This document shows, one piece after another, positions 8,628-18,060 of a stretch of 64,000 bases of DNA. The position numbers and the translations under genes were made by a program. The notes under the pieces were generated by a model. It did not search any database and was not told the DNA's origin. It saw only the letters and a program-made list of their open reading frames with translations. The first letter of the stretch is position 1; each line of letters starts with the position of its first letter. Source of the DNA: Bacteroidota bacterium. GTDB taxonomy: Bacteria > Bacteroidota > Bacteroidia > Flavobacteriales > Crocinitomicaceae. The stretch is taken from NCBI GenBank assembly GCA_029558435.1, contig JAKQEZ010000742.1, positions 9,328 to 73,327 on the forward strand. Reading direction: 5' to 3'.

Positions 8628-10652
8628 ATGAAAATAAGTGTTTTTAAAGTATTAGTGGTATTAGGATTAGGATCAGTTTTATTCTCATCTTGTTCTAAAG
8701 AAGCTTCTTCATCAACAGGATGGGATTATAATAATCCTAAACAAGGAGGGTTTCAAAAAGTTCCTTTTATTGACCAGGAAACAGGTCCAGGTTTGATTCT
8801 TGTTGAAGGGGGTACTTTTACCATGGGTAGAGCAGAGCAAGATGTGATGTATGATTGGAACAATCGTCCAGCACGTGTTACTGTTTCTTCGTTCTATATG
8901 GACCAAACAGAGGTGACTAACTTTCACTGGTTAGAATACTTATATTGGATTGGAAGAGCTTACGGTGAATCTTATCCATTGGTGTATAAAAATGCATTAC
9001 CAGATACTTTGAGTTGGAGATCACCTCTTGGGTTTATGGAGAAATATGTAGATTATTATTTACGTCATCCAGCTTATAGAGATTATCCAGTTGTTGGAGT
9101 TTCTTGGTTGCAAGCAAATGATTTTTGTAAATGGAGAACAGACCGTGTTAACGAATATATTTTAATTCGTGAGGGAATTTTACCATGGAATGTGGATCAA
9201 CGTAACGACCAAACGTTTAATACAGATGCTTATTATGTAGGTCAATACGAAGATGCAGGAATGAGAGGAGTTACTGATTTGAACCCAACAAATAAACAAG
9301 GTAAAAAATTAGGAACAAGAATCGTACGTATGGAAGACGGAATTATGCTTCCACGTTACCGCCTCCCAACAGAAGCTGAGTGGGAATATGCAGCACTTGG
9401 TTTAATTGGAAACTTAGAAGCTGGTTCTGAAAATATTACAGATAGAAGATTTTATCCTTGGAATGGTCACTGGGTACGCCAAGATAATCAAGAATTTACA
9501 GGTAAAATTCGCGCTAACTTTGTAAGAGGAAATGGTGACTACATGGGTATCGCTGGTAACTTGAACGATGGTGCTGATGTTACTGCTCCAGTTGAGTCTT
9601 ATTGGCCAAATGACTATGGATTATACCACATGGCAGGTAACGTTTCTGAATGGGTGTTGGATACTTACCGTCCTTTAACTTCAGAAGATTTCAATGAATT
9701 CCGTCCTTTTAGAGGAAACGTGTTTAAAACAAAATTATTGAACAACGAAGGTTTGGTGGATATCAAAAACCAACAAGTGGAATACGATGTACACGGAATG
9801 AAAGAATATTTGAATGAGTTTGAGCGTATTCGTTACCAACGTATTTCTGCTGACAAACACAATCCAAATGATACTGTTATTCCAATTGGATTATCTAAAA
9901 ACATTGAATCAGCAAATCCAGTTCACAAAGGTTACGCACCAGATCCTTTCTATGTTTCTCACGGAAAAGTGAAAGATTCTATCGAATTGTCATTGTTGCG
10001 TCAAATTAACGAGGTACTTGATTTAGCTATCAAATACAAAAACGATAAATACAACACAGAAGCTTCTGCATTGATTCAAGATCGTTTGTTTGATGGAATT
10101 TTTGCTGACGAAATTAGAACAGGTCCGGATGGTGAAGAATATGCATTTGAAGTATTATCAATGTTGCGTACAGCATTCTCTGAATTCATTACAGATACAC
10201 CTGGAAAATTGAAATACAGAAATGTAACAGAAGAAGAAAACATTGGTCGTTTGAACTACCGTAAAGACGATTATGTTGACTATTTGGATGGTGATATTGA
10301 AAGCTCTGTTTACTATAAAGATGATGCTTTGAAAATGAAAATCAACCAAGCAAATCGTGATCCTAACTTGGTAATGTACCAAAACAAACACGAAGAGTAT
10401 GACTTGGATGGTAACTTAATCAAACCAGGACAAGACAACAGAACTTCATGGCCTACAACATTGATTTCTGATAAATCAAAAGTGTATAAAGGTGGTTCTT
10501 GGGCTGATCGTGCATACTGGTTGGTTGCAAGTAACAGAAGATTCTTAGACGAAGATAAATCAATGTGTACATTAGGTTTCCGATGTGCAATGGATAGAGT
10601 CGGAAGTCCAGTCGGAATGAATTACGGCAAAAAGAAGAAAAAGAAAAAATAA
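8628..10652 (+). CDS. gldJ: Gliding motility / T9SS lipoprotein GldJ
   Basis: A 674-residue lipoprotein needed for gliding and stability of the T9SS apparatus in flavobacteria. The start chosen is the ATG at 8628 (MKISVFKVL) because a lipoprotein signal follows (LGSVLFSSC, Cys modified) and a -7 box covers the alternative TTG start at 8601. The mature part is a formylglycine-generating-enzyme-like (sulfatase-modifying) fold split by a long insert: LVEGGTFTMGR, MDQTEVTNF, YRLPTEAEWEYAA and YHMAGNVSEWV early, then KGGSWADRAYW, NRRF and LGFRCAMD near the end. The roughly 200-residue insert between them is charged and specific to GldJ/GldK-type proteins. The chain ends in seven lysines. Its C-terminus is known to matter for gliding in Flavobacterium johnsoniae. 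Neighbours porU, porV and murF match flavobacterial synteny. Confidence 0.93.
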   Translation: MKISVFKVLVVLGLGSVLFSSCSKEASSSTGWDYNNPKQGGFQKVPFIDQETGPGLILVEGGTFTMGRAEQDVMYDWNNRPARVTVSSFYMDQTEVTNFHWLEYLYWIGRAYGESYPLVYKNALPDTLSWRSPLGFMEKYVDYYLRHPAYRDYPVVGVSWLQANDFCKWRTDRVNEYILIREGILPWNVDQRNDQTFNTDAYYVGQYEDAGMRGVTDLNPTNKQGKKLGTRIVRMEDGIMLPRYRLPTEAEWEYAALGLIGNLEAGSENITDRRFYPWNGHWVRQDNQEFTGKIRANFVRGNGDYMGIAGNLNDGADVTAPVESYWPNDYGLYHMAGNVSEWVLDTYRPLTSEDFNEFRPFRGNVFKTKLLNNEGLVDIKNQQVEYDVHGMKEYLNEFERIRYQRISADKHNPNDTVIPIGLSKNIESANPVHKGYAPDPFYVSHGKVKDSIELSLLRQINEVLDLAIKYKNDKYNTEASALIQDRLFDGIFADEIRTGPDGEEYAFEVLSMLRTAFSEFITDTPGKLKYRNVTEEENIGRLNYRKDDYVDYLDGDIESSVYYKDDALKMKINQANRDPNLVMYQNKHEEYDLDGNLIKPGQDNRTSWPTTLISDKSKVYKGGSWADRAYWLVASNRRFLDEDKSMCTLGFRCAMDRVGSPVGMNYGKKKKKKK

Positions 10653-10665
10653 AATAATTAATTTT

Positions 10666-10692
10666 AAGTCCACCAAATCGGTGGACTTTTTT
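10666..10692 (+). terminator. Terminator between gldJ and murF, touching the murF start
   Basis: A perfect 9-bp stem (AAGTCCACC 10666-10674 with GGTGGACTT 10680-10688), a 5-base loop and six T. The T run ends 4 bases before the murF ATG, so murF must depend on read-through or on a promoter upstream of the hairpin. Confidence 0.85.
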
Positions 10693-10696
10693 ATTT

Positions 10697-11983
10697 ATGG
10701 AGAATTTTTATAATTATTTTTTACAATCTTCGGGGGTGTGCACGGATACAAGAAACATTTCGAAAGATTGTTTTTTTGTTGCATTAAAAGGAGCAACATT
10801 TAACGGAAATACTTTTGCGCAAACTGCAATTGATAACGGTGCCAAATATGCAGTTGTTGACGAAGAAGCCTATGCAAATGAAGCACAAAATATTTTTTTA
10901 GTGGACAATTGTTTGCGCTTTTTACAGCAATTGGCCAATTACCATCGTAAGCAATTTTCAATTCCTGTAATTGGAATTACTGGTAGCAATGGAAAAACAA
11001 GTACCAAAGAATTACTAGCGGCTGTTCTTCAGAAAAAATACAACGTTCATTTTACCAAAGGAAATTTAAACAACCATATTGGTGTGCCGTTGACCTTGTT
11101 GCAGTTAAATTCATCGCATGAAATTGCTGTAATTGAAATGGGAGCTAACCATTTTGGGGACATCAAGGAATTGTGCGACATCGCAGAGCCCAATTATGGT
11201 ATCATTACTAATATTGGAAAAGCACATTTGGAAGGATTTAAAAATTTTGAGGGGGTTTTAAAAACAAAGAAAGAATTGTATCAGGCTGTGGAAGCCAATA
11301 ATGGTACTTTGGTTTACAATGCAGATGATGAAGTTTTGTACAATAATCTTCCATCCAATGTTCCAACATTTGCTTATGGAGCTAACAATGGTAAAGTTGT
11401 AGGCAAACTAGAACGATTATCGCCCTTTGTTGAATTATCGTGGAGCATGGATACTTACCAATCAGGCACTATTTTTACCAATCTGGTTGGTAAATACAAT
11501 TTTTACAATTTTTTAGCAGCTATTTCTTTCGGGGTATTGTTTGATGTGGAGCCAGCAAAAATTAACGAAGCTATTGGCGAATACAATCCAACCAACAAAC
11601 GTTCACAAGTTGTAAAAACTACTAAAAATACTTTGATTTTAGATTGTTATAACGCAAATCCAACCAGCATGCGTTCGGCTTTAGAAAGTTTTGCGTTGAT
11701 TGATAATCCTTCTAAATTTATCATCATTGGCGATATGTTGGAATTGGGCGAAGAGTCTAAAAAAGAACATCAAGCAATTGTAGAATTGGTAAAAGAATTG
11801 AATTTACAAGGGATAGTGGTAGGAAATGAGTTTTCAAACAGTGTTTTACCAACCACATTGGTAAACTATACCAAAACAGATGATGTAAAAGCATTATTGT
11901 CGCAACAACCGATTACAGATAAATTGATTCTTTTAAAAGGCTCACGAGGTATTGGTTTGGAAGTATTGGAAGAATATTTGTAA
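10697..11983 (+). CDS. murF: UDP-N-acetylmuramoyl-tripeptide--D-alanyl-D-alanine ligase
   Basis: A 428-residue cytoplasmic Mur ligase that adds D-Ala-D-Ala to UDP-MurNAc-tripeptide with ATP, the last cytosolic step of peptidoglycan precursor synthesis. The N-terminal domain has the MurF-type substrate block GVCTDTRNI with FVALKGATFNGN. The ATP loop is GITGSNGKTSTKE, followed by NLNNHIGVPLTLL and AVIEMGANHFGDI, which identify MurF instead of MurC/D/E. The C-terminal domain has DCYNANPTSMRSAL and IIGDMLELG. Length is normal. It follows gldJ as in Flavobacterium, an association of unclear meaning. The start lies 4 bases after a strong terminator (see that entry); no -7 box was found between the two genes. 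Confidence 0.95.
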   Translation: MENFYNYFLQSSGVCTDTRNISKDCFFVALKGATFNGNTFAQTAIDNGAKYAVVDEEAYANEAQNIFLVDNCLRFLQQLANYHRKQFSIPVIGITGSNGKTSTKELLAAVLQKKYNVHFTKGNLNNHIGVPLTLLQLNSSHEIAVIEMGANHFGDIKELCDIAEPNYGIITNIGKAHLEGFKNFEGVLKTKKELYQAVEANNGTLVYNADDEVLYNNLPSNVPTFAYGANNGKVVGKLERLSPFVELSWSMDTYQSGTIFTNLVGKYNFYNFLAAISFGVLFDVEPAKINEAIGEYNPTNKRSQVVKTTKNTLILDCYNANPTSMRSALESFALIDNPSKFIIIGDMLELGEESKKEHQAIVELVKELNLQGIVVGNEFSNSVLPTTLVNYTKTDDVKALLSQQPITDKLILLKGSRGIGLEVLEEYL

Positions 11984-12013
11984 AAACACACGATTTTTTC
12001 TTATTTTACGTTG

Positions 12014-12021
12014 TATCTTCG
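12014..12021 (+). promoter_or_regulatory. Candidate -7 box, possibly leaderless, for the large barrel gene
   Basis: TATCTTCG (TAnnTTTG with T to C at position 7) ends 5 bases before the ATG at 12027. If used, transcription would begin at or next to the start codon. Confidence 0.4.
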
Positions 12022-12026
12022 TATTG

Positions 12027-15000
12027 ATGAGAAGTTTCGTAACGATTTTATTATTACTTATTGCAATGAGCTCTACCGCATTTGGTCAAGCATCAACGTT
12101 GCGTGTAAAAGAAATCGCATCAACTTCTGATACCTTGCAATTGGATACATTGAGTATTTTTCCGCAATCGTTTCAATTATTTTGTAACGGCGAATTGGTT
12201 GCACACGATGATTATTACCTCAATGGCGCCAAAGCTCAATTGATTATAAAAAACCGTTGTGGTGGCAATTTAAGTGCTCAATACCGTGTTTTTCCCTACA
12301 ATTTAACGCAAAAGTTCCAAAAACGCGACACGTCATTCATCTATGAAAGTGCAAAAGGCAATAAAGATTTTTATGTGTACTCGGCACAAACGCAAATACA
12401 AGATGTTTTTGGTGGCACCAGTTTGAATAAATCAGGGAGTATTTCGCGAGGAATCTCATTTGGAAACAACCAAGACATGGGGATTAATTCTTCGTTGAAC
12501 CTAGAATTGAGCGGAGAAATTGGACCTAATTTAAAGTTAATTGCATCTTTGTCGGATGATAATATTCCCATTCAACCGGATGGTAACACCAATAAATTGC
12601 AAGAATTTGACAAGGTTTTTATTCAGATTTACAACGACCGTTTAAAACTAATTGGTGGCGATTTTTGGCTGGATAAACCCCACGGATATTTTATGAACTA
12701 TAAAAAACGAGCACAAGGTTTATCCATCGGCTATGATTTTAGAAATGAAGATAAAATTGGGTTTACTACGCAAGTTTCTGGTGCCATGTCGCGTGGAAAA
12801 TTTAACCGACAAATTATTCAAGGTGTGGAAGGAAATCAAGGTCCTTATCGCCTTACGGGAGCAGAAAATGAACCGTACATCATCATTTTAGGTGGTACCG
12901 AGCAAGTTTTTATTGATGGAAGAAAATTGGAACGTGGACAAGATTTCGACTACATCATTAACTACAATTCTGCCGAAGTTATTTTTACTTCCAAAAATCA
13001 AATTACCAAAGACTCGCGAATTGTAGTGGAGTTTCAATATTCGGATCAAAATTATGCCCGTTTTTTAGTGCAAACAGCCAATCGTTATCAGTTTAAAAAG
13101 TTGGATTTGTGGTTCAATGCCTATTCCGAACACGATGCAAAAAATCAAACCATACAGCAAGATTTAACCATTGAGCAAAAGAAAATGTTGGCTGCCATTG
13201 GCGATACACTCACCTTGGCGCGCATTTCAAGTGTTGATTCGGTGGGTTTCATTGACAACCAAATTATGTATAAAATTGTGGATACCTTGGGATACGATTC
13301 GGTGTTGGTGCATTCTGTTGACCCTACCAATGCAGTTTACCGTGCAACGTTTATGAATGTGGGGCAAAACAAAGGAAACTATGTGTTGAAAGAATACATT
13401 GCAACAGGAAAAGTATATCAATGGGTGGCGCCAGTTGGAGGTGTTCCACAAGGAGATTACGAAGCATATCGGGTAATATTTACACCCAAAAAACGGCAAA
13501 TGCTAACCGCAGGAGCAAAATATCAGATTACAAAATATTTGACCGCCGAAACAGAATGGTCCTACACCAACAACGACTTAAACACGTTTTCAAAATACGA
13601 TAGGCGAGACGACGATGGCTATGCTGCAAAAGCACGCATCAATGGTAAAATCCCGCTTTCACGTGATTCATCACAACGTTGGTTGATGGACACCAAGTTG
13701 GATTTTGAAGCCTTGGATAGAAATTTCACACCCATTCAACAATACCGTGCTGTTGAATTTGACCGTGATTGGAACACACGTGGAAAAGGCTATGTTGGCA
13801 ATCAAATTGCAACAACTTTGGGAGCCAATTTCATCCATCGAAAATATGGTAATTTTAATGCAGAAGGTCAACAATTTTTGGTTGGTAAAGACTATGCTGG
13901 TTACAGAGCAGTATTGAACGGAAGTTGGCAACAAAAAGGGTTTAAAGCCATTTGGGATGGTAGCTATTTGGAAAGCAAGGCCGTTGATAAAAACCAATAT
14001 TTGCGTCATAAGGTAGATATTTCTCAATCACTCAAATGGTTGCGTGTGGGTTTTAAAGACGATCACGAACGCAATGCTTTTCAATCGCCCACTATTGCTT
14101 TGGCACGTAACAGTTATCAATTTTACGACTATCAGTTTTACATAGAAAATGGCGATTCAATGAAGCACAAATACCGTGTTTTTTACCGTGAACGCTACGA
14201 TTGGATTTCGGATAGTTTTAATTTGAAAAATGCAGCACGTGCCCGAACGGCTGGGGGAGAAGTGCGATTAACGGAAATTAAAAATCAAACCTTGACGATT
14301 CAAACTAGTTACCGTCAGTTGAAGATTTTGGATAGCTTATTAATTAATCAAACACCCGAAAATTCAATACTTGGAAGAATTGACTATGGTTTGCGTTTGT
14401 GGAAATCTGCTTTTACGTGGAATACCTTTTATGAAGTGGGTTCGGGCTTGGAACAGAAGAAAGAATTTTTGTACATACAAGTCAACACGGGGCAAGGAAT
14501 TTACACGTGGATTGATTATAACAACGACGGTGTAAAGGATTTGAATGAATTTGAAATTGCGCAATATGCCGATCAGGCAAGTTATGTGCGGGTATTTACG
14601 CCAAGTAGTGAATACGTGAAAACCTATTCCAATGAGTTCAATCAATCCTTATTTTGGCGACCAGAGCGCATTTGGGCTTCAAAAAAGGGGATTTTAAAAG
14701 TTTTATCGCGTTTTTCTGACCAAATTCGCATACGCATCAACCGAAAAACCAATTATTTTGATGGAGCCAATGCGTTTAATCCGTTTGCAACCAATGTGCG
14801 CGACACCAATATTATTTCCACTTCTTATGATTTTAGAAATACGTTTTATTTCAACCGCACATCATCTGTTGTAAGTGCCGATTGGACCTATCAAAACAAC
14901 CAAGGGAAAACTTTGTTGGCCAGTGGCTTTGATTCGCGCAAAAACGAATACCACGAAGCCAATGTGCGTTGGAACATCACCAAAAAAATAGCCATAGAAA

Positions 15001-15467
15001 CCAAAGGGCAAATTGGAAACAAAACAGCTATAGCCGATTATACCTCAGGAAGAAATTTCAGTATTGATTATTTTACCATTCGCCCAACGTTTAGTTTGCA
15101 AACCAGCACAGCTTTTCGCGTTTCATTAACTGGTCGCTATGAAGAAAAACACAACCGTGATGAATTTGGAGGCGAAAATGCTTATGTTGGCGAAATTGGA
15201 ACCAATATTAAATTCAACGAAGCCGAAAAAGGAAGTTTACAGGCCGAATTTAAAGTTGTATCAATTACCTACAACGGTACACAAAACTCGGCATTGGGCT
15301 TTGAAATGTTGGAATCACTCAAACCAGGTGTCAACTATACATGGTCGATTGGTTACCAACGACTCATTTCCAAAAATTTGCAGTTATCCATTCAATACAA
15401 CGGCAGAAAATCCAAAAACAACAAGATGATTCATTCTGCAGGAATGGAAGTTAGAGCATTTTTCTAA
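12027..15467 (+). CDS. Large predicted outer-membrane beta-barrel protein
   Basis: A 1146-residue protein that I do not recognise by name. The ATG at 12027 is chosen because a clean signal peptide follows (MRSFVTILLLLIAMSS, cleavage near AFGQ) and a -7-like box precedes it; an upstream in-frame ATG at 11952 overlaps murF and would bury the signal. After about 130 residues of beta-rich N-terminal domain comes the block SGSISRGISFGNN, NSSLNLELSGEIG, SDDNIPIQPDGNT and IQIYNDRLKLIGGDF, a pattern shared by a group of large Bacteroidota envelope proteins. From there to the end the sequence alternates polar and aromatic residues in strand-length units, with Asn/Asp/Arg turns and a final strand ending in Phe (VRAFF), as expected for a big outer-membrane barrel. 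A calcium-type loop DYNNDGVKDLNEFE occurs near residue 835. Function is unknown; transport or surface assembly are possible. Confidence 0.7.
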   Translation: MRSFVTILLLLIAMSSTAFGQASTLRVKEIASTSDTLQLDTLSIFPQSFQLFCNGELVAHDDYYLNGAKAQLIIKNRCGGNLSAQYRVFPYNLTQKFQKRDTSFIYESAKGNKDFYVYSAQTQIQDVFGGTSLNKSGSISRGISFGNNQDMGINSSLNLELSGEIGPNLKLIASLSDDNIPIQPDGNTNKLQEFDKVFIQIYNDRLKLIGGDFWLDKPHGYFMNYKKRAQGLSIGYDFRNEDKIGFTTQVSGAMSRGKFNRQIIQGVEGNQGPYRLTGAENEPYIIILGGTEQVFIDGRKLERGQDFDYIINYNSAEVIFTSKNQITKDSRIVVEFQYSDQNYARFLVQTANRYQFKKLDLWFNAYSEHDAKNQTIQQDLTIEQKKMLAAIGDTLTLARISSVDSVGFIDNQIMYKIVDTLGYDSVLVHSVDPTNAVYRATFMNVGQNKGNYVLKEYIATGKVYQWVAPVGGVPQGDYEAYRVIFTPKKRQMLTAGAKYQITKYLTAETEWSYTNNDLNTFSKYDRRDDDGYAAKARINGKIPLSRDSSQRWLMDTKLDFEALDRNFTPIQQYRAVEFDRDWNTRGKGYVGNQIATTLGANFIHRKYGNFNAEGQQFLVGKDYAGYRAVLNGSWQQKGFKAIWDGSYLESKAVDKNQYLRHKVDISQSLKWLRVGFKDDHERNAFQSPTIALARNSYQFYDYQFYIENGDSMKHKYRVFYRERYDWISDSFNLKNAARARTAGGEVRLTEIKNQTLTIQTSYRQLKILDSLLINQTPENSILGRIDYGLRLWKSAFTWNTFYEVGSGLEQKKEFLYIQVNTGQGIYTWIDYNNDGVKDLNEFEIAQYADQASYVRVFTPSSEYVKTYSNEFNQSLFWRPERIWASKKGILKVLSRFSDQIRIRINRKTNYFDGANAFNPFATNVRDTNIISTSYDFRNTFYFNRTSSVVSADWTYQNNQGKTLLASGFDSRKNEYHEANVRWNITKKIAIETKGQIGNKTAIADYTSGRNFSIDYFTIRPTFSLQTSTAFRVSLTGRYEEKHNRDEFGGENAYVGEIGTNIKFNEAEKGSLQAEFKVVSITYNGTQNSALGFEMLESLKPGVNYTWSIGYQRLISKNLQLSIQYNGRKSKNNKMIHSAGMEVRAFF

Positions 15468-15474
15468 CCATTCA

Positions 15475-15936
15475 TTAGTTGTTAATGATGATGGTTGTTG
15501 ATGTTTTTTTGTTATCCGAAAACTTAGTTCCATGAATACGAACAAACTGTTGAATCATTTTATCGTTGAGTTTTCCGTTTTCGTCAATCAATTCGTTGTC
15601 AATCACTTGCTTTACCATTCCTTTTTTGGTGTCAACACCAATTTCGCATTTATCCATTGCTTCGTTTAAGAAGGTAACATCGAGAAAACGCACGGCTCCC
15701 GATGGATTGGCTTGTGATTTTTTTGCTTCATCGTTATATGTTTGGTAGGTAAAAACAATTAAACGTTCACCTTGCAAATTGTAGATGGTCGTTAAATTCC
15801 CCATTGATACAGTGGTAATTTTAAAAACAGCAGTTCCATCAACGGTAACAATATCGTCTTTGATTTTGATGTCTTTTTTTTGTGAATATACTGTAATCGA
15901 TAAAAGAAGTGTTAAAAATAAAAGAAGATTTTTCAT
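15475..15936 (-). CDS. Small secreted protein of unknown function
   Basis: A 153-residue protein with a signal peptide (MKNLLLFLTLLLSITVYSQ) and no recognised domain. The mature part begins KKDIKIKDDIVTVDG and is rich in beta-forming residues and Lys, ending in a Thr/Ile/Asn tail. It is the last gene of the minus-strand adhesin operon: its ATG lies only 6 bases from the stop of the PorE-like gene, and its signal peptide start (MKNLL) resembles that of its neighbour. It converges on the large barrel gene with a 7-base gap and no visible terminator. It may be a periplasmic helper of the neighbouring proteins; that is inferred from position only. Confidence 0.7.
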   Translation of the reverse strand: MKNLLLFLTLLLSITVYSQKKDIKIKDDIVTVDGTAVFKITTVSMGNLTTIYNLQGERLIVFTYQTYNDEAKKSQANPSGAVRFLDVTFLNEAMDKCEIGVDTKKGMVKQVIDNELIDENGKLNDKMIQQFVRIHGTKFSDNKKTSTTIIINN

Positions 15937-15942
15937 AGTTCG

Positions 15943-18042
15943 TTATTTACTAGATTCTAATTTAAAATTTTCACCGACAACTTTAAATGCTGTTCTACGG
16001 TTTAACTGATTTGCTCTTTCCTGCTCTTCTGGAGTTAACGTTAATATGAATTTCTCTGTTAGGATAATTTCTTTTCCGTCACTGTCTAAAATTTCTTTTC
16101 GTTCAGTATCCAAATAAGAAGTTGGCATAGATTCTCCAAATCCTTTAGGAACTAAACGATTTTTGTTGATACCTTTATCAATTAAGTAATTTACGCAAGA
16201 TTGTGCTCTTCTTTTTGATAAATCTAAATTGTATTTATCGCTTCCACGGTAGTCGGTGTGAGAATTAATTTCAACAACCAAGTTATCGTTGAGTTCAAGA
16301 AATTCTACAATTTTATCTAAAATTTCCATTGAAACCGGTCGTAATTTATCGGAATCAAAATCGTATTCAATACCTTCAATTCTAATTTCTTTTTGAGGAA
16401 TTTTGTTCAAATAAAAATCTTGACGTAAAGTAATAGATTCTGTAATTGATTCGGTGTTTATTACGTTAGCATCGGCAAAATAACCTTCTTTTTGTGCTTT
16501 TAAAAAGATTTCTTCACCTATCGTTATTTTTACATTGTAGTATCCATTTTCATCGGTTGTAACAACATAATTATTTGCAACACCTTTAACGTCTTTAATT
16601 GTGATAGTGGAATTGGGTAAAATTTTATCAGTACCTTTTTCATACGTGATACCCTCTAAGTTTACAATAATTTCACTGTTTGAAATTTCATAAATATTAA
16701 AACAATGACCAAACTCACAGGGTTCACGATCAGATGAAAGAAAACCTTTATCAAGTTTAGCATCGTAAATTAAATAAGTGTCATCAAAACTAGAGTTTAT
16801 TGGAGCGCCAAGATTGCTTGGGATGGAGTAAACAGATTTTTCTGGATTATAGCCACTTTTAAACACGTCAAAACCACCAATAGAATTGTAACCATTTGAG
16901 CTAAAAAACAAGGTAGAAGTAGCATCGTGAAAGAAAGGTGTAATTTCATCGGCATTTGAATTAACCATTTTGCCAAGGTTTTCTGCATTTCCAATAATGT
17001 TTCCAAGTGTATCCAATGAAATTTTCCAAATGTCCATACCGCCTTGTCCTCCAGGTCTGTTGCTTGAAAAATAAAGTGTTTTTCCGTCGATAGACAATTG
17101 AGGGTGAATTGAGATATAGCCAGGAACATTAACGCGTTCATCCAACTTGTATGCTTCAAAAAACTTAAAATCAATCATACGAGCTAAATAAATGTTTTGC
17201 TCTTTTCTGTTTTCATCCGACCATCGAGTATAAAAGATGGTGTTGTTATTATTAAAAGTTGAAGCAGCATCGTGTTGTGCACTGTTCATTGGTCGCCCAA
17301 AGTTTGTTGGTGTTTTCCATTTTCCGTTATCATCTTTTTCGGTCCAATATACATCGCATAAATAGGCAGATTGTTGTTCTGGCTTTAAGATAACGCCTCC
17401 ATCACGTGCAGAGGTAAACATTAATCTATTGTAACTCCCAAAATAGGCTGCGGCAAAAGAAGCAGTACCTTTATTAAATATTGAGGTGTCAGCTAATTTT
17501 ACTTTAGCTTCTGTTTTGGCCTTGCTATCGTGCAGCATATAATTACAACCTTGAATGGATGCAATGGCTAATTCTACAAGTGAGTCGGAAGGAGAGTTGG
17601 AGCGAACAAAAGCGTCAAGAACGTCTATTGCCTCGCTGTATTTTTGATTGTTTTTTAGAGCATTTCCATAATGATAAGCATCGTTGGGGTAACCTTTTGA
17701 CTGATAGGTTTTGGCAAATTGTGCTTCTGCTCTTTTGTAGTCGTATGTTAGTTGATAACACATTGCAATTTGGTGGTTGGTGTAATCTTCCAAAGACACT
17801 GCTTTCCCATCCAATTGTTTAGCCTTTTTAGAGAGCGTTCTATTGGCTAATTGCACTTCATAGGGTAATATATCTGTTTTTAGAGCCAACGTATCGTCTA
17901 GCACTTTTTGATAGTAAAGCAAAGCATTGTAATAATCTTTGTTTTCATAACATTTATCAGCTGTATTTAGCCATACCATTCTTGATTGTGATAGACCAAC
18001 AAATGACAGCATGCACAGGAATATAATCAATAAGTTTTTCAT
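15943..18042 (-). CDS. PorE-like protein: TPR, PD40 propeller, carboxypeptidase-like domain and OmpA domain
   Basis: A 699-residue periplasmic protein. In order: signal peptide (residues 1-19), TPR-like helices (about 20-180, for example YYNALLYYQKVLDD), a PD40/WD40-like beta-propeller (about 200-440, with FTSARDGG, LYFSSNRPGGQGGMDIW and LFFSSNGYNSIGGFDVF), a carboxypeptidase-regulatory-like domain (about 455-545), and a C-terminal OmpA domain (about 555-695: YDFDSDKLRP, SHTDYRGSDKYN, LSKRRAQ, GFGES). The NxDLSxxRA core that binds peptidoglycan diaminopimelate is present. This domain order is that of PorE (PG1058) of Porphyromonas gingivalis, which anchors the T9SS to peptidoglycan through PorP. 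It follows a PorP/SprF gene by 18 bases, which supports a PorP-PorE partnership. Several paralogues per genome are common, so it may serve the two adhesins here instead of the core apparatus. Confidence 0.85.
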   Translation of the reverse strand: MKNLLIIFLCMLSFVGLSQSRMVWLNTADKCYENKDYYNALLYYQKVLDDTLALKTDILPYEVQLANRTLSKKAKQLDGKAVSLEDYTNHQIAMCYQLTYDYKRAEAQFAKTYQSKGYPNDAYHYGNALKNNQKYSEAIDVLDAFVRSNSPSDSLVELAIASIQGCNYMLHDSKAKTEAKVKLADTSIFNKGTASFAAAYFGSYNRLMFTSARDGGVILKPEQQSAYLCDVYWTEKDDNGKWKTPTNFGRPMNSAQHDAASTFNNNNTIFYTRWSDENRKEQNIYLARMIDFKFFEAYKLDERVNVPGYISIHPQLSIDGKTLYFSSNRPGGQGGMDIWKISLDTLGNIIGNAENLGKMVNSNADEITPFFHDATSTLFFSSNGYNSIGGFDVFKSGYNPEKSVYSIPSNLGAPINSSFDDTYLIYDAKLDKGFLSSDREPCEFGHCFNIYEISNSEIIVNLEGITYEKGTDKILPNSTITIKDVKGVANNYVVTTDENGYYNVKITIGEEIFLKAQKEGYFADANVINTESITESITLRQDFYLNKIPQKEIRIEGIEYDFDSDKLRPVSMEILDKIVEFLELNDNLVVEINSHTDYRGSDKYNLDLSKRRAQSCVNYLIDKGINKNRLVPKGFGESMPTSYLDTERKEILDSDGKEIILTEKFILTLTPEEQERANQLNRRTAFKVVGENFKLESSK

Positions 18043-18060
18043 TGTTCAGATAGCTATAAA

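Noticed and set aside
8628..10652. Sulfatase-modifying (formylglycine-generating) enzyme
   Set aside because: The fold is of that type, but lipoprotein anchor, long insert and linkage to porU/porV/murF identify GldJ; no sulfatase gene is nearby.
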